Origin: JACMMS01 sp043758775
GTDB taxonomy: Bacteria; Pseudomonadota; Gammaproteobacteria; Burkholderiales; Methylophilaceae
DNA: 61,239 nt
Assembly: GCA_043758775.1 (NCBI GenBank)
Contig: JAYVMU010000070.1
Span: forward strand, 1-61,239
Direction of reading: 5' to 3'
Shown: positions 37,226 to 46,502 of the stretch, piece after piece
Layout: every line of letters begins with the position of its first letter
How positions within the stretch are numbered: position 1 is the stretch's first letter
Made by a program: the position numbers and the translations under genes
The notes under the pieces: generated by a model
The model's input: the letters and a program-made list of their open reading frames with translations, nothing else
What the model was told of the DNA's origin: nothing
Databases searched by the model: none

Positions 37226-38485
37226 ATGCACTTATCCGACCTAAAACATCTTCCAGTAACTGAATTAGTAGAAATGGCGATTGCCGACGAAATTGAAAAT
37301 GCAAGTCGAATGCGCAAGCAAGATTTAATTTTTGCCATTCTTAAGCACAAAGCAAAGAAAGGTGACAGTATTTTTGGTGACGGCACTTTAGAAGTGCTAC
37401 AAGATGGCTTTGGATTCTTGCGCTCACCAGACACTTCATATTTGGCTGGGCCAGATGATATTTACGTGTCACCTTCGCAGATTCGCCGCTTTAATTTACA
37501 CACTGGCGACAGTATTCAAGGTGAAATTCGCACACCAAAAGATGGTGAGCGTTATTTTGCCTTAGTTAAAGTGGATGTAGTGAATGGTGATGCGCCGGAA
37601 AACACGAAACATAAAATTCTGTTTGAGAACTTAACGCCACTATTTCCTACAATTCCACTGACTTTAGAGCGTGATATACGCGGTGAAGAAAACATTACTG
37701 GTCGTGTGATTGATATGATTGCGCCGATTGGCCGTGGCCAACGTGGCTTGCTGGTAGCTAGCCCAAAAAGCGGTAAAACCGTCATGATGCAGCACATTGC
37801 GCATGCAATTACCTCCAACCATCCAGACGTAATTTTAATCGTCTTACTAATTGATGAGCGCCCGGAAGAAGTGACAGAAATGACACGTTCCGTTAAAGGT
37901 GAGGTCGTTGCTTCTACATTTGATGAGCCGGCAACACGTCACGTGCAAGTAGCCGAAATGGTGCTAGAAAAAGCTAAACGATTAGTAGAACACAAAAAAG
38001 ACGTAGTAATTTTACTCGACTCCATCACCCGCTTAGCACGCGCTTATAATACAGTTATCCCATCATCTGGCAAAGTGTTAACGGGTGGTGTAGACGCCAA
38101 TGCGCTACAGCGTCCTAAGCGTTTTTTTGGTGCAGCTCGCAATATTGAAGAAGGCGGCTCATTGACCATTATCGCTACTGCACTGGTAGACACTGGCTCA
38201 CGTATGGATGATGTGATTTACGAAGAGTTTAAAGGTACTGGCAATATGGAAATCCATCTTGACCGCCGTATGGCAGAAAAACGTACTTACCCTGCAATTA
38301 ACGTGAATAAATCAGGCACACGCCGCGAAGAATTGCTCATCCCAAAAGACGTACTACAGAAAATTTGGGTATTACGTAAATTGCTTTACCCGATGGATGA
38401 TCTGGACGCGATGGAATTCTTGTTGGATAAAATTAAAGCCACTAAAAATAATGCTGACTTTTTCGACAGCATGCGCCGCGGCTAA
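37226..38485 (+). CDS. rho: Transcription termination factor Rho
   Basis: Hexameric RNA-dependent ATPase that releases RNA polymerase. The 419-residue sequence (same as E. coli) has an N-terminal helical part, the cold-shock-like primary RNA-binding domain with GFGFLRSPDTSYLAGPDDIY, the P-loop LLVASPKSGKTVMMQ near residue 178, LLIDERPEEVTEMTRSV, LLDSITRLARAYN and the R-loop region SGKVLTGGVDANALQRPKRF. Rho usually controls its own leader by termination; a long hairpin lies in the leader here. Confidence 0.99.
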   Translation: MHLSDLKHLPVTELVEMAIADEIENASRMRKQDLIFAILKHKAKKGDSIFGDGTLEVLQDGFGFLRSPDTSYLAGPDDIYVSPSQIRRFNLHTGDSIQGEIRTPKDGERYFALVKVDVVNGDAPENTKHKILFENLTPLFPTIPLTLERDIRGEENITGRVIDMIAPIGRGQRGLLVASPKSGKTVMMQHIAHAITSNHPDVILIVLLIDERPEEVTEMTRSVKGEVVASTFDEPATRHVQVAEMVLEKAKRLVEHKKDVVILLDSITRLARAYNTVIPSSGKVLTGGVDANALQRPKRFFGAARNIEEGGSLTIIATALVDTGSRMDDVIYEEFKGTGNMEIHLDRRMAEKRTYPAINVNKSGTRREELLIPKDVLQKIWVLRKLLYPMDDLDAMEFLLDKIKATKNNADFFDSMRRG

Positions 38486-38620
38486 TTCGATTTAAGTTAC
38501 TTGAAACTAAAATTTTTACCGCCATTTAACCTTATGTTAAAGAATTAATTGTTGATTAATTAATCGAATCTATTCATAATACGCGGTTTACTGCAACTGC
38601 TTCAATTTAGAGAGAAAAGC

Positions 38621-38821
38621 ATGAAAGCTGATATTCACCCAAATTATCCAGAAATTGACGTTACTTGTAGCTGTGGCAACAAGTTTAAAACACGCTCAAC
38701 TCATGGTCGCGCTATGAGCATTGAAGTTTGTTCACAATGCCATCCTTTTTATACAGGTAAACAAAAGATTTTGGACACGGCTGGCCGCGTTGAGAAGTTC
38801 AAACAAAAATATGGTATGTAA
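38621..38821 (+). CDS. rpmE: Ribosomal protein L31, zinc (type A) form
   Basis: Small 50S protein of 66 residues bridging the two subunits. MKADIHPNYPEIDVTCSCG, then EVCSQCHPFYTGKQKILDT, gives the four cysteines of the zinc-binding, C+ form; these forms are replaced by a cysteine-free paralogue under zinc starvation in many bacteria, but no paralogue is seen in this window. A GAGAG-type ribosome-binding site precedes the ATG. Confidence 0.98.
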   Translation: MKADIHPNYPEIDVTCSCGNKFKTRSTHGRAMSIEVCSQCHPFYTGKQKILDTAGRVEKFKQKYGM

Positions 38822-38874
38822 ATTACTGTATATTTAAAATCTGACCAGCTTAACAAAAGCTATAAAAGATTGAT

Positions 38875-38900
38875 AAAAAGGCAGCTAAGCTGCCTTTTTT
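38875..38900 (+). terminator. Rho-independent terminator after rpmE
   Basis: Palindromic hairpin AAAAAGGCAGCT / AGCTGCCTTTTT followed by a T-run, 54 bases after the rpmE stop. A strong G/C-core stem. Confidence 0.9.
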
Positions 38901-38990
38901 GTTATCTGTCATTTTTTAAATCCCGTCACATTTAACTCAGCCTTCATTTAAAGTAGGCTAAAATTTGGCTTTAATGATGAAGAGTTATTC

Positions 38991-40640
38991 ATGCGCTTTG
39001 ACTTAGACCACGATTGGCAGGGCAATATGGCGGCCCCGCGCGCGCACGTAGGGCATCGCGCTAAAGTCCATCTGCTACTTGCACTATGCGCCATTTGGCT
39101 GTGCATGGGCTTAGTAGGTCATGCCCCGTGGAAACCAGATGAATCACAAAGCATCAGTATCATTCAAGATATTCTTAATCAAGGGCATATTTTAGCGCCC
39201 TTGGCCGCGTCGCAAAACTCACTAGAAGAACCACCACTTTATTACTGGTCTGCTGCAGCTCTAGCCAAAATACTTTATCCCCTACTCTCTATCCATAACG
39301 CAGCGCGTATTATTACTGGGATTTGGATGGCAGCTACTTTGCTCTTAGTCGGCATGGCTGGGCGTGAACTATGGGGGCATGGTGTCGGTAGACAAACCAC
39401 GTTCGTATTTATCGGCTCTATAGGTCTAGTGATTAGCGCACACACTTTAATGCCAGCGGTATCCGCACTTACGGCCGTTGCTATGGGTTTTTATGCCTTA
39501 GCGTTAGCAAGGCGCAGACCGCTCAGAGCTAGCCTACTATTGGGCTTTGGTATTGGTATTGGTTTTCTAAGTGCAGGCTTGCTTCCACCTCTAATTATTA
39601 GTTTAAGCGCAATTAGCTTACCCGTGCTATTTAAACATTGGCGCAGTAAAAGCTATGCTGTTGTTTTAGGTTTGGCGCTAATTGTAGCAGCGCCCTGGCT
39701 GATTATATGGCCAGCACTTTGTTGGTATCTATCGCCTGATAATTTAGCAGGTTGGTGGGATTATAGTATTGAGCAATTTGGCCACCATTACCAACTCTAT
39801 TTTTTACGTACTCTCGCCTGGTATGCTTGGCCAGCTTTACCATTGGCAATATGGGGTTTATGGCGTTATCGTCTGCAACTGTTATCTAAACCAAAATTCC
39901 AGCTTATTCTGACCTTTTTTAGCGTTACCTTACTGGTCATTGGTTTTGGTGCTGATGACCGTGAAATCTATGTTTTACCGCTTTTGTTACCCCTGACCAT
40001 CTTAGCTGGTGGTAGTGTAGAAACGCTCAAGCGCGGTGCGGCTAGTGCACTTAATTGGTTTGGACTCATGTTGTTTGGCTTGCTCGGTCTTATCATCTGG
40101 CTGGGCTGGTTTGCCATGATGACTGGCAGTCCAGCTAGACTACAAGCCCGTATGCAATTTTTATCTGGAACACAATTAACCGAGTTTAATACCTTTGCTT
40201 TCATCATTGCCGTGATAGTGACTCTAGCGTGGGCTTCTGCAATTTTTAAATCGCAACATACCAATCGCTCATCAGTGACTAATTGGGCCATCGGCATGAC
40301 GATGACGTGGACGCTACTCATGACACTTTGGCTACCGTGGATAAATGCTGCCAAAAGCTACAAACAGGTCATGATCAGCTTGAAAAATTCACTTCCGGCA
40401 GACTATGCCTGTATTAATAGCCGTAACGTAGGTGAGGGACAACGGGATTTATTGGATTACTATACGGGCATTACTGCATTACCGCTTGAAACTGTACAAC
40501 GCTTAGACTGTGATTTATATCTCATTCAGGATACGCGTGGCGACACAAAAATAGAACCTGGGCAGGATTGGAAACTCATTTGGCAAGGGAAACGTGCCAG
40601 CGAAAGACGCGAGAGCTTTAGATTATTTCAGCATATCTAA
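38991..40640 (+). CDS. ArnT-like membrane glycosyltransferase (PMT family)
   Basis: Polytopic inner-membrane protein of 549 residues with about a dozen hydrophobic segments. After a polar N-terminus the first periplasmic loop contains HAPWKPDESQSISIIQDIL, the acidic D-E motif of GT39/83-type polyprenol-phosphate-sugar transferases, and SLEEPPLYYWSAA, matching the E-P-P-x-x-Y-W motif of ArnT and relatives. Likely moves a sugar from undecaprenyl phosphate onto lipid A or another envelope acceptor; the sugar cannot be told. It has a C-terminal soluble tail of about 80 residues. Transcription probably starts in the 90 bases after the rpmE terminator. Confidence 0.85.
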   Translation: MRFDLDHDWQGNMAAPRAHVGHRAKVHLLLALCAIWLCMGLVGHAPWKPDESQSISIIQDILNQGHILAPLAASQNSLEEPPLYYWSAAALAKILYPLLSIHNAARIITGIWMAATLLLVGMAGRELWGHGVGRQTTFVFIGSIGLVISAHTLMPAVSALTAVAMGFYALALARRRPLRASLLLGFGIGIGFLSAGLLPPLIISLSAISLPVLFKHWRSKSYAVVLGLALIVAAPWLIIWPALCWYLSPDNLAGWWDYSIEQFGHHYQLYFLRTLAWYAWPALPLAIWGLWRYRLQLLSKPKFQLILTFFSVTLLVIGFGADDREIYVLPLLLPLTILAGGSVETLKRGAASALNWFGLMLFGLLGLIIWLGWFAMMTGSPARLQARMQFLSGTQLTEFNTFAFIIAVIVTLAWASAIFKSQHTNRSSVTNWAIGMTMTWTLLMTLWLPWINAAKSYKQVMISLKNSLPADYACINSRNVGEGQRDLLDYYTGITALPLETVQRLDCDLYLIQDTRGDTKIEPGQDWKLIWQGKRASERRESFRLFQHI

Positions 40641-40661
40641 AGCCAGAATCAGCAGCTTAAA

Positions 40662-41753
40662 TTAAACTACGCCTAAATATGCCATAGCCTGCGTTTTGAT
40701 AAGACAATAAACTGGCTTATCCAACGTAATATTCAAGTCGTGTAACGCCCTTAATGTTATCTCCGCAACCACTATAAATCCTATATCTACTGTCACTAGC
40801 ACGCGATGATCAACTTCGCGAATCGCAGTTACGACCCCTAAAAGCTGGTTTTGAATGGTTAGCCCATCCAGTTTTTTAATAGATAAAGCGATATTAGAAG
40901 CTGGTATAGACACAGCAACATCAGCACCAATTACACTATTTAATAACGGCACAAATAAGTGATTGCCGTTAAGCGAGGCAATCGTGTAACCAAACACGTT
41001 ATTATGTTCAATCACTTTTGCCTGAATGACATTATCAAAGCCTAAGGAATGCGCTAAGGATAATACCTCTGGATGTTGCATTAACTCATAAAAATTCCCG
41101 CTTGCCAAAATGTGCCCGCCTTCAATCATGGCAATGCTTTGCGTGAGTTGCAACACTTCATTAATTGAGTGGCTGACATATATCATGGGGACTTTTATTT
41201 CTTCATTCACGCGCTTTAAAAATGGCAATATTTGATTTTTAAGTCGTGTATCGAGCGCGGCCAGTGGCTCATCACATAATAGCAATCTCGGTGAACTAAG
41301 TAATGCACGTCCCAAAGTAACGCGTTGCTTTTCACCACCGGAAAGCTGATGTGGACGTTGCTTTAATAAATGTTCAATATCTAGTAAATCTACTATCTGC
41401 TTCAAACCAAACTTTTGTTTTTGTCTAGTTAGTAAATGCAGGCCATAAGTTAAATTATGCTGTATGGTGAGATGCGGAAATAAGCGGCTTTCTTGGAAAA
41501 CCAGACCAATTCTGCGCTGATGCATGGGAATATTAACACCAATAGCACTATCAAACAGACACTCGCCATCAACCACGACCCGACCATGATCAGGTTTAAT
41601 TAAGCCAGCCAAAATACTTAACAGCGTACTTTTTCCAGAGCCTGATGGTCCAAATAATCCTGTTACTCTGGCCTCAAGACTCAGGTTTGCATTCAAGGCG
41701 AAGTTGTCACGCTTTAAGTTAACATTTAACTCAATCATCTTTTTGCCGACCAT
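40662..41753 (-). CDS. modC: Molybdate ABC transporter ATP-binding protein ModC
   Basis: ATPase of the molybdate importer, 363 residues. P-loop LFGPSGSGKSTLLSILAG near residue 35, Q-loop LVFQESRLFPHLT, signature QLSGGEKQRVTLGRALL, Walker B LLLCDEPLAALD, then a C-terminal TOBE/Mop domain (about 290-360) that binds the oxyanion in this family. Start at 41753 keeps a GGAA before it; Met at residue 6 is an alternative. Last gene of modABC, 19 bases after modB, converging with the ArnT-like gene. Confidence 0.96.
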   Translation of the reverse strand: MVGKKMIELNVNLKRDNFALNANLSLEARVTGLFGPSGSGKSTLLSILAGLIKPDHGRVVVDGECLFDSAIGVNIPMHQRRIGLVFQESRLFPHLTIQHNLTYGLHLLTRQKQKFGLKQIVDLLDIEHLLKQRPHQLSGGEKQRVTLGRALLSSPRLLLCDEPLAALDTRLKNQILPFLKRVNEEIKVPMIYVSHSINEVLQLTQSIAMIEGGHILASGNFYELMQHPEVLSLAHSLGFDNVIQAKVIEHNNVFGYTIASLNGNHLFVPLLNSVIGADVAVSIPASNIALSIKKLDGLTIQNQLLGVVTAIREVDHRVLVTVDIGFIVVAEITLRALHDLNITLDKPVYCLIKTQAMAYLGVV

Positions 41754-41772
41754 CTATTCATTCCGCATGCCT

Positions 41773-42492
41773 CTACTGCTCATTTTTAGAATCTCGTCCT
41801 AGTGATCTCATGGCTTTTCTTTGCAAAATTGCGCTACTCATTAAAGCACCTAATGCAATCACCATGCTCAATATGACTAAACGCATTGCAGGAAAATCAC
41901 TTTCCGGGGTTTGAATATAGGTATAGATTGCCAATGGCAAGGTACGTGTTTCGCCTTCAATATTACCGACGAAAGTAATGGTGGCGCCAAACTCGCCCAA
42001 GCTACGACTGAATGAAAGTATCAATCCAGTTAGAATGCCAGGAGAAGCCAGTGGCAAAGTGATAGTAAAAAAGACTCGAAGCGGATGTGCGCCTAGTGAT
42101 TGCGCGGCGACTTCCAACTTGGCATCTACCTGGCTGATGGCCAGCTTTGTAGCGCTCACCATTAAAGGAAAAGCCATCACCGCCGACGCCACGGCCGCGC
42201 CTAGCCAAGTGAAGGCAATGCTGATACCCCAATGTTCATTGAGGTATTTTCCAATCAAACCTTGATTGCCCAATAAAACTAATAACAGGAATCCAGGCAC
42301 AACGGGCGGCAAAACCAAAGGCATATGCACCAAGGCATCTACTAGCGATTTACCAAAAAATGTTTTTCTGACTAATAACCACGCCACTAATATGCCTGGC
42401 ATAACAATCACCAACGTACTGCAGAATGCTACCTTGATAGATAAATACAGCGCAGCAATTTCTGCTGGTGTAAAATTTAATAGTTCAGTCAA
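41773..42492 (-). CDS. modB: Molybdate ABC transporter permease ModB
   Basis: Inner-membrane channel subunit with five to six helices over 239 residues. ALVHMPLVLPPVVPGFLLL and the coupling-helix region AAQSLGAHPLRVFFTITLPLASPG, plus SRSLGEFGATITFVGN, match ModB/CysT-type permeases. It starts five bases after the modA stop. Confidence 0.96.
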   Translation of the reverse strand: MTELLNFTPAEIAALYLSIKVAFCSTLVIVMPGILVAWLLVRKTFFGKSLVDALVHMPLVLPPVVPGFLLLVLLGNQGLIGKYLNEHWGISIAFTWLGAAVASAVMAFPLMVSATKLAISQVDAKLEVAAQSLGAHPLRVFFTITLPLASPGILTGLILSFSRSLGEFGATITFVGNIEGETRTLPLAIYTYIQTPESDFPAMRLVILSMVIALGALMSSAILQRKAMRSLGRDSKNEQ

Positions 42493-42497
42493 TATGC

Positions 42498-43286
42498 TTA
42501 CCTGGCAATTGGTGTAAAGCCATACTGCGTAAATATCGCTCTTGCTTTTGCAGATTTAAGATATTCATAAAATCCTTTGGCTTCTTCTTTTGCACCCTGT
42601 ACTAAAGCAAGCGGATACACAATAGGCTCGTGACTTTCATCTGGTAGTGCCGCCACAATTTCTACTTTACTTGAAGCCTTTGCATCAGTTTCGTACACAA
42701 TACCAGCTTCACATTCTCCCCGCTCGACAAATGCCAGCGTGGCGCGCACATCTTGTGTACCCACAATGCGTGACTTAATGGAATCCCACCAGTTTAATGC
42801 AATAAGCGATTGTTTAGCATATACGCCCGCAGGCACAGACGCAATCTCACCCGTACATAATCTACCACTAAACGCATTGGCAAAATTAAATCTTTTGTCT
42901 GTTTGTACTTTAAAAGCTCTACCTTTAGGTGCAATGATAACCAATCGATTACTTAATAAATTAACGCGCGAGCTTACCTCAATGCGTTTTTTGTCTTGTA
43001 AATAGTTCATCCATTTGTTATCTGCCGACATAAAAATATCTGCAGGTGCGCCGCTATCGATTTGTTTGGCCAAACTTGATGAAGCCGAAAAAGAGCTTTG
43101 AATTTTTACTGATTGCTCGCTTTCATAGGCTTTAGCGATATCACCTATTGCGTTAGTTAAACTAGCCGCCGCAAACACAGTTACTTTAGGCTCTGCTGCT
43201 GCACTGCCTATTAGTCCTAAAGACAAGCAGATAAGAGCATTCAGCATTATTGTTAGTTTGATTTTGTTAAAATAAGTTTTAGTCAT
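42498..43286 (-). CDS. modA: Molybdate-binding periplasmic protein ModA
   Basis: Substrate-binding protein of the importer, 262 residues. A signal peptide (cleavage near residue 31, after SAAA) is followed by VTVFAAASLTNAIGDIA, the ModA N-terminal motif with the first oxyanion-binding Ser, SSLAKQIDSGAPADIFMSAD, and the hinge GECEAGIVYETDA with the conserved Tyr that contacts molybdate. GGAAAG precedes the ATG. Tungstate could also be bound. It follows the porin remnant by 47 bases. Confidence 0.96.
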   Translation of the reverse strand: MTKTYFNKIKLTIMLNALICLSLGLIGSAAAEPKVTVFAAASLTNAIGDIAKAYESEQSVKIQSSFSASSSLAKQIDSGAPADIFMSADNKWMNYLQDKKRIEVSSRVNLLSNRLVIIAPKGRAFKVQTDKRFNFANAFSGRLCTGEIASVPAGVYAKQSLIALNWWDSIKSRIVGTQDVRATLAFVERGECEAGIVYETDAKASSKVEIVAALPDESHEPIVYPLALVQGAKEEAKGFYEYLKSAKARAIFTQYGFTPIAR

Positions 43287-43333
43287 GTCTTTCCTAGCCT
43301 AGTACTGTTTATATTTAAGTAATACTTTATATA

Positions 43334-44841
43334 TTAAAAATCAAATTGGGCGCGCATTGTTAAGGCATCTTCATGATCTAAATTATAATTTACCCCGTTT
43401 ACACGTACGGTAATGGGGGTGTCATAGTTAGTTCTGATTAAATTAGCAATCAAACGCACATTGGGATTTAATATCCAGTTGGCGCCTAAAGTCCAAGACT
43501 CCGCTCTATTGGTTGCTACTAACAAGCCATCGGTAGTAGAAGTAGGGGTAATTAACAATATACCCGTGCCTGCTGTGTTACCTGCCGCGAAATCAGAACC
43601 GTCAAAATTGTCGTAGCGCAAGCCAATTTGCAATGCCCCCAGCCAGATCCACCGTCTTTATAATCCGCTTTAGGCTTAAGTCAACCGAACACACTTTCTT
43701 TATACATATCGGCAAAACTTTCACCTGTTACATTCCATGCCGCACTGGCATACCAATCTGAAATTTGACGGCTGAAATCGTCAGCATCAAATTTAACTTT
43801 AATATACTCGCTTTGTATTTTAACAGGTACATAAGCTAAGGCAGTTTCTACCCCAGCACGTGTTCTGTTTACGTCACTGTTGAAACCATTAGCAACTGCA
43901 GTGCCGCAAGCGACAGTTGAACAAGTAGTTTGAAAAAAACTTAAACCACGTGCATCAGTGATACCAGTTAGTACAGTGCTAGCTTGACGGCGTGAACCCT
44001 GATTACCATTAGCATAAAACCCACCCAAGTGCACCACACTGTTTCGCCAGGACATTAATTCTGACAAATTGCCAGTCAGTCGTACAGTAGCATCCTTACC
44101 ATCACTGATAGCATTATTCTCATCCGTTGTGCCGCTACCATTGATATACGCTAAGCTGTAATTGAAACCTCGAGTTGGTGAACCATAAACCATTACGCCA
44201 CGGTCATAAGTGCTACCCAGCAGGACATCCGCCATTGAACGTTCTTGGAAATCAGTAAAATTTGTACTCATAGCACGCTCTAAGCCATAATTTGGCTTAA
44301 ATTGGTCTAAACGAAACTTAGCTGCTCGGAATTTATTAATATCAATATAACCGTAAGTCAGTGTCGTGCTACCACCGGAGTACTCGCCTTCTACCCTTGC
44401 TACATAATCTCTATGAAATGTGAGTGTACCGCCCAGTCGTGCACGGCGTAAACTAAAGGTATTCACAGCGTCTGCATCTGGCGAAAAATTGCGGTAATCA
44501 GCCTGCACACGACCATTAATAGCCATTTTTCAATTACCAGTACCATCTTCTAGCATCACGCCATCTTTAAATGCTGCGTAAACAGGACCGCCTTTGCTGC
44601 TACCTTTTTCTTCAGTTTTTGCGATTTTAGATTGGCTCAGCTGATTTTCAAAGCCAACCAATTCTTTGGTTACCAATTCAAGTTGCTTGTCTTGTTCTGC
44701 ACGCTGCTGCATCAGCTCTATTTTCACTTCCAGCTCTTTTATACGCGTTAAAGCCACATTTTTTTCAGCATATGCGGTCGATGCAAAGATAGATGCAAGC
44801 GCTAGCGACACTAACGACAGCGAAAATTTCTGATAACCCAT
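43334..44841 (-). pseudogene. Phosphate-selective porin O/P-type gene, broken by two TGA codons and a frameshift
   Basis: Read from ATG 44841, a signal peptide (SLVSLALASIFASTAYA) and a coiled coil precede the barrel, as in the OprO/OprP group. TGA at 44530-44532 interrupts DGTGN-stop-KMAINGRVQADY where Trp is usual; the frame goes on through GRVQADYRNFSPDADAVNTF to a second TGA at 43681-43683 (FG-stop-LKPKADYKDG). Just after, CCCCC at 43637-43641 appears to lack one base, since GSGWG continues in the next frame as ALQIGLRYDNFDGSDF. That frame ends AQFDF, a terminal Phe typical of outer-membrane barrels. Restored length is about 502 residues. It lies between the ModE-type gene and modA, suggesting a former oxyanion porin of the molybdate locus. 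Confidence 0.85.
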
Positions 44842-44885
44842 TACTATTCCCTTGAAATTCTAATAAAAAAAACAAATACAATATT

Positions 44886-44899
44886 TAATTGTACAATTA
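44886..44899. promoter_or_regulatory. 14-bp perfect palindrome upstream of the porin gene
   Basis: TAATTGTACAATTA, exactly self-complementary, 45-58 bases before the porin start. GTTATAT follows directly at 44900-44906 and equals one half of the known ModE operator type (GTTATAT...ATATAAC), but no second half is found at the right distance. Operator role is a guess. Confidence 0.35.
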
Positions 44900-44983
44900 G
44901 TTATATCCAAACAGGAATAGCGATTAATGTCAATAAAACTTGTGCTAAGTACAAGAATTAATCATTAAAATCAGGGGAGTAAA

Positions 44984-45358
44984 TTAAATTGAGATTGAAT
45001 CTGAGTCAACGGCTAGAGCTAGCTTAAGGCTTGCAGCAATGCCATTAAGTTCCCTCTCTGTGGCAGCATTAGTTTTAGTGACTAGGGTACGATAAGATGC
45101 TAATACAAATAAACCCAACTCTGTTACTTGTGCACCACCGCCGTTGCTACCTCCTGGTGATGTTTTCACGAGCGGCTCTTGAAAGCTTTGATTCATCAAA
45201 TCCACCAACTCCCAAGCCCGCCTATATGACATGTGCATCGATTTAGCAGCAGCAGAAATCGAACCATATGTTTGAATAGCATCCAACAAGTCCGCTTTAC
45301 CAGGTCCCATAACGGTCAAATTGTCATGTGTGATACGAATTTTAAGCAATGGAGACAC
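44984..45358 (-). CDS. modE: ModE-type molybdate-responsive regulator, single-domain form
   Basis: A winged-helix DNA-binding protein: GPGKADLLDAIQTYGSISAA, then MSYRRAWELVDLMNQ and the wing region GGSNGGGAQVTELG are the ModE/LysR-like head. It lacks the two C-terminal Mop domains of E. coli ModE, so metal sensing by this protein alone is unclear. GTG 45358 is chosen because homologues begin about ten residues before GPGKADLL; an ATG at 45415 would add 19 residues and overlap fdsD by 44 bases. It follows fdsD and precedes the porin remnant and modABC. Confidence 0.85.
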   Translation of the reverse strand: MSPLLKIRITHDNLTVMGPGKADLLDAIQTYGSISAAAKSMHMSYRRAWELVDLMNQSFQEPLVKTSPGGSNGGGAQVTELGLFVLASYRTLVTKTNAATERELNGIAASLKLALAVDSDSISI

Positions 45359-45371
45359 GCTAGTAAATAAA

Positions 45372-45590
45372 CTAAAGTTTGAGATGTGCTTTAATCGCGC
45401 CAATGACGTTAGCATCTAATCCAAGACCAGCATTATCCGTCACATGCTGGGCAATTTGCTTACGCATAGCCAACGCCCAGTTACGATTAAGATGTCTGGC
45501 AATATCTTTTTCAGCTTGTATCTGATCTGGATATGACCTAAAGAATTCGCCAATTTGATTGGCCATAGTGATGAGTTGCTCTGTTTTCAT
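45372..45590 (-). CDS. fdsD: NAD-dependent formate dehydrogenase, small delta subunit FdsD
   Basis: Seventy-two residues with the delta-subunit pattern: LITMANQIGEFFRSYPDQ near the start, then AEKDIARHLNRNWALAMRKQ. In Rhodobacter and Cupriavidus FdsD is required for an active FdsABG complex and sits at the alpha subunit. Position after fdhD agrees with the usual fdsGBACD order (fdsC is the fdhD equivalent). Confidence 0.92.
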   Translation of the reverse strand: MKTEQLITMANQIGEFFRSYPDQIQAEKDIARHLNRNWALAMRKQIAQHVTDNAGLGLDANVIGAIKAHLKL

Positions 45591-45624
45591 AAATGCTTTT
45601 CTTGAACTTTACTCTTGGGTTGCG

Positions 45625-46491
45625 TTAAATATCATGATGCTTAATACGTTCAGGGTAAGTATAAACCACGTATTGATTGCGCCTTAAAAATCCGACTAAG
45701 GTCACGCCGTATTGCTGCGCCATCCGCACCGCCAAGCCAGTAGGCGCAGAAATAGCTATTAGTACATTTAAACCTGCACTAGCAACTTTTTGTACCATCT
45801 CGTAACTAGCGCGGCTAGTAGTCAATACAAAACCCTGTTCTTCCAATTGCGCCCGTGCCATAGCACCAACCAGCTTATCCATTGCATTATGGCGCCCAAC
45901 ATCTTCACGCACTAATTTTGCTTCGCCAGCCTGATTAATCCAAGCACATGCATGGGTAGCACCCGTAGCAATTTGCAATTTTTGTTGTGCTGCAATTGAC
46001 TGGTAAGCAGCGTGAATGCTCTTGCTTTTAACTACGTTGCCTTTAGTCTTTGGCAATAATGGCTGAGTCGGTATGCGCAAAGCTTGCGCCAAACTTTCAG
46101 CTCCGCATAAGCCACAACCTGTACGTCCCACTAAGCTACGACGGCGTTCTTTTAAGCCGTTAAACCGTTCTGCAGATATTTCACAATGCAGTTCTATACC
46201 GTTTTCTTGCAGCTTCACTTCAATATCATACAACTCATGGTAGCTTTGCAATATACCTTCAGATAAGGAAAATCCAAGTGCAAAGTCTTCTAAATCTTGC
46301 GGCGTTGCTAGCATCACCGCATGCGAGATGCCATTGTAAATCAGGGCAATTGGCACCTCTTCCGCTAAACAATCATCTACTTGCGATAACTGGCTGTCTT
46401 GCCATCTAGCCACATTAAAGTAGCTAGATGGCGCATCCGTTACCACGAGCCTACTTTCATCAAGCAGTGGTACTATTTTATGATCCACCAA
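45625..46491 (-). CDS. fdhD: Formate dehydrogenase accessory sulfurtransferase FdhD (FdsC)
   Basis: Transfers sulfur to the molybdenum cofactor before it is inserted in formate dehydrogenase. The CxxC site is visible in VGRTGCGLCGAESL (about residue 125), and VREDVGRHNAMDKLVGAM and LTTSRASYEMVQKVA are the conserved C-terminal blocks binding the cofactor. Length 288. Begins 11 bases after the fdsA stop. Confidence 0.96.
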   Translation of the reverse strand: MVDHKIVPLLDESRLVVTDAPSSYFNVARWQDSQLSQVDDCLAEEVPIALIYNGISHAVMLATPQDLEDFALGFSLSEGILQSYHELYDIEVKLQENGIELHCEISAERFNGLKERRRSLVGRTGCGLCGAESLAQALRIPTQPLLPKTKGNVVKSKSIHAAYQSIAAQQKLQIATGATHACAWINQAGEAKLVREDVGRHNAMDKLVGAMARAQLEEQGFVLTTSRASYEMVQKVASAGLNVLIAISAPTGLAVRMAQQYGVTLVGFLRRNQYVVYTYPERIKHHDI

Positions 46492-46502
46492 GTTAAACTT
46501 AC

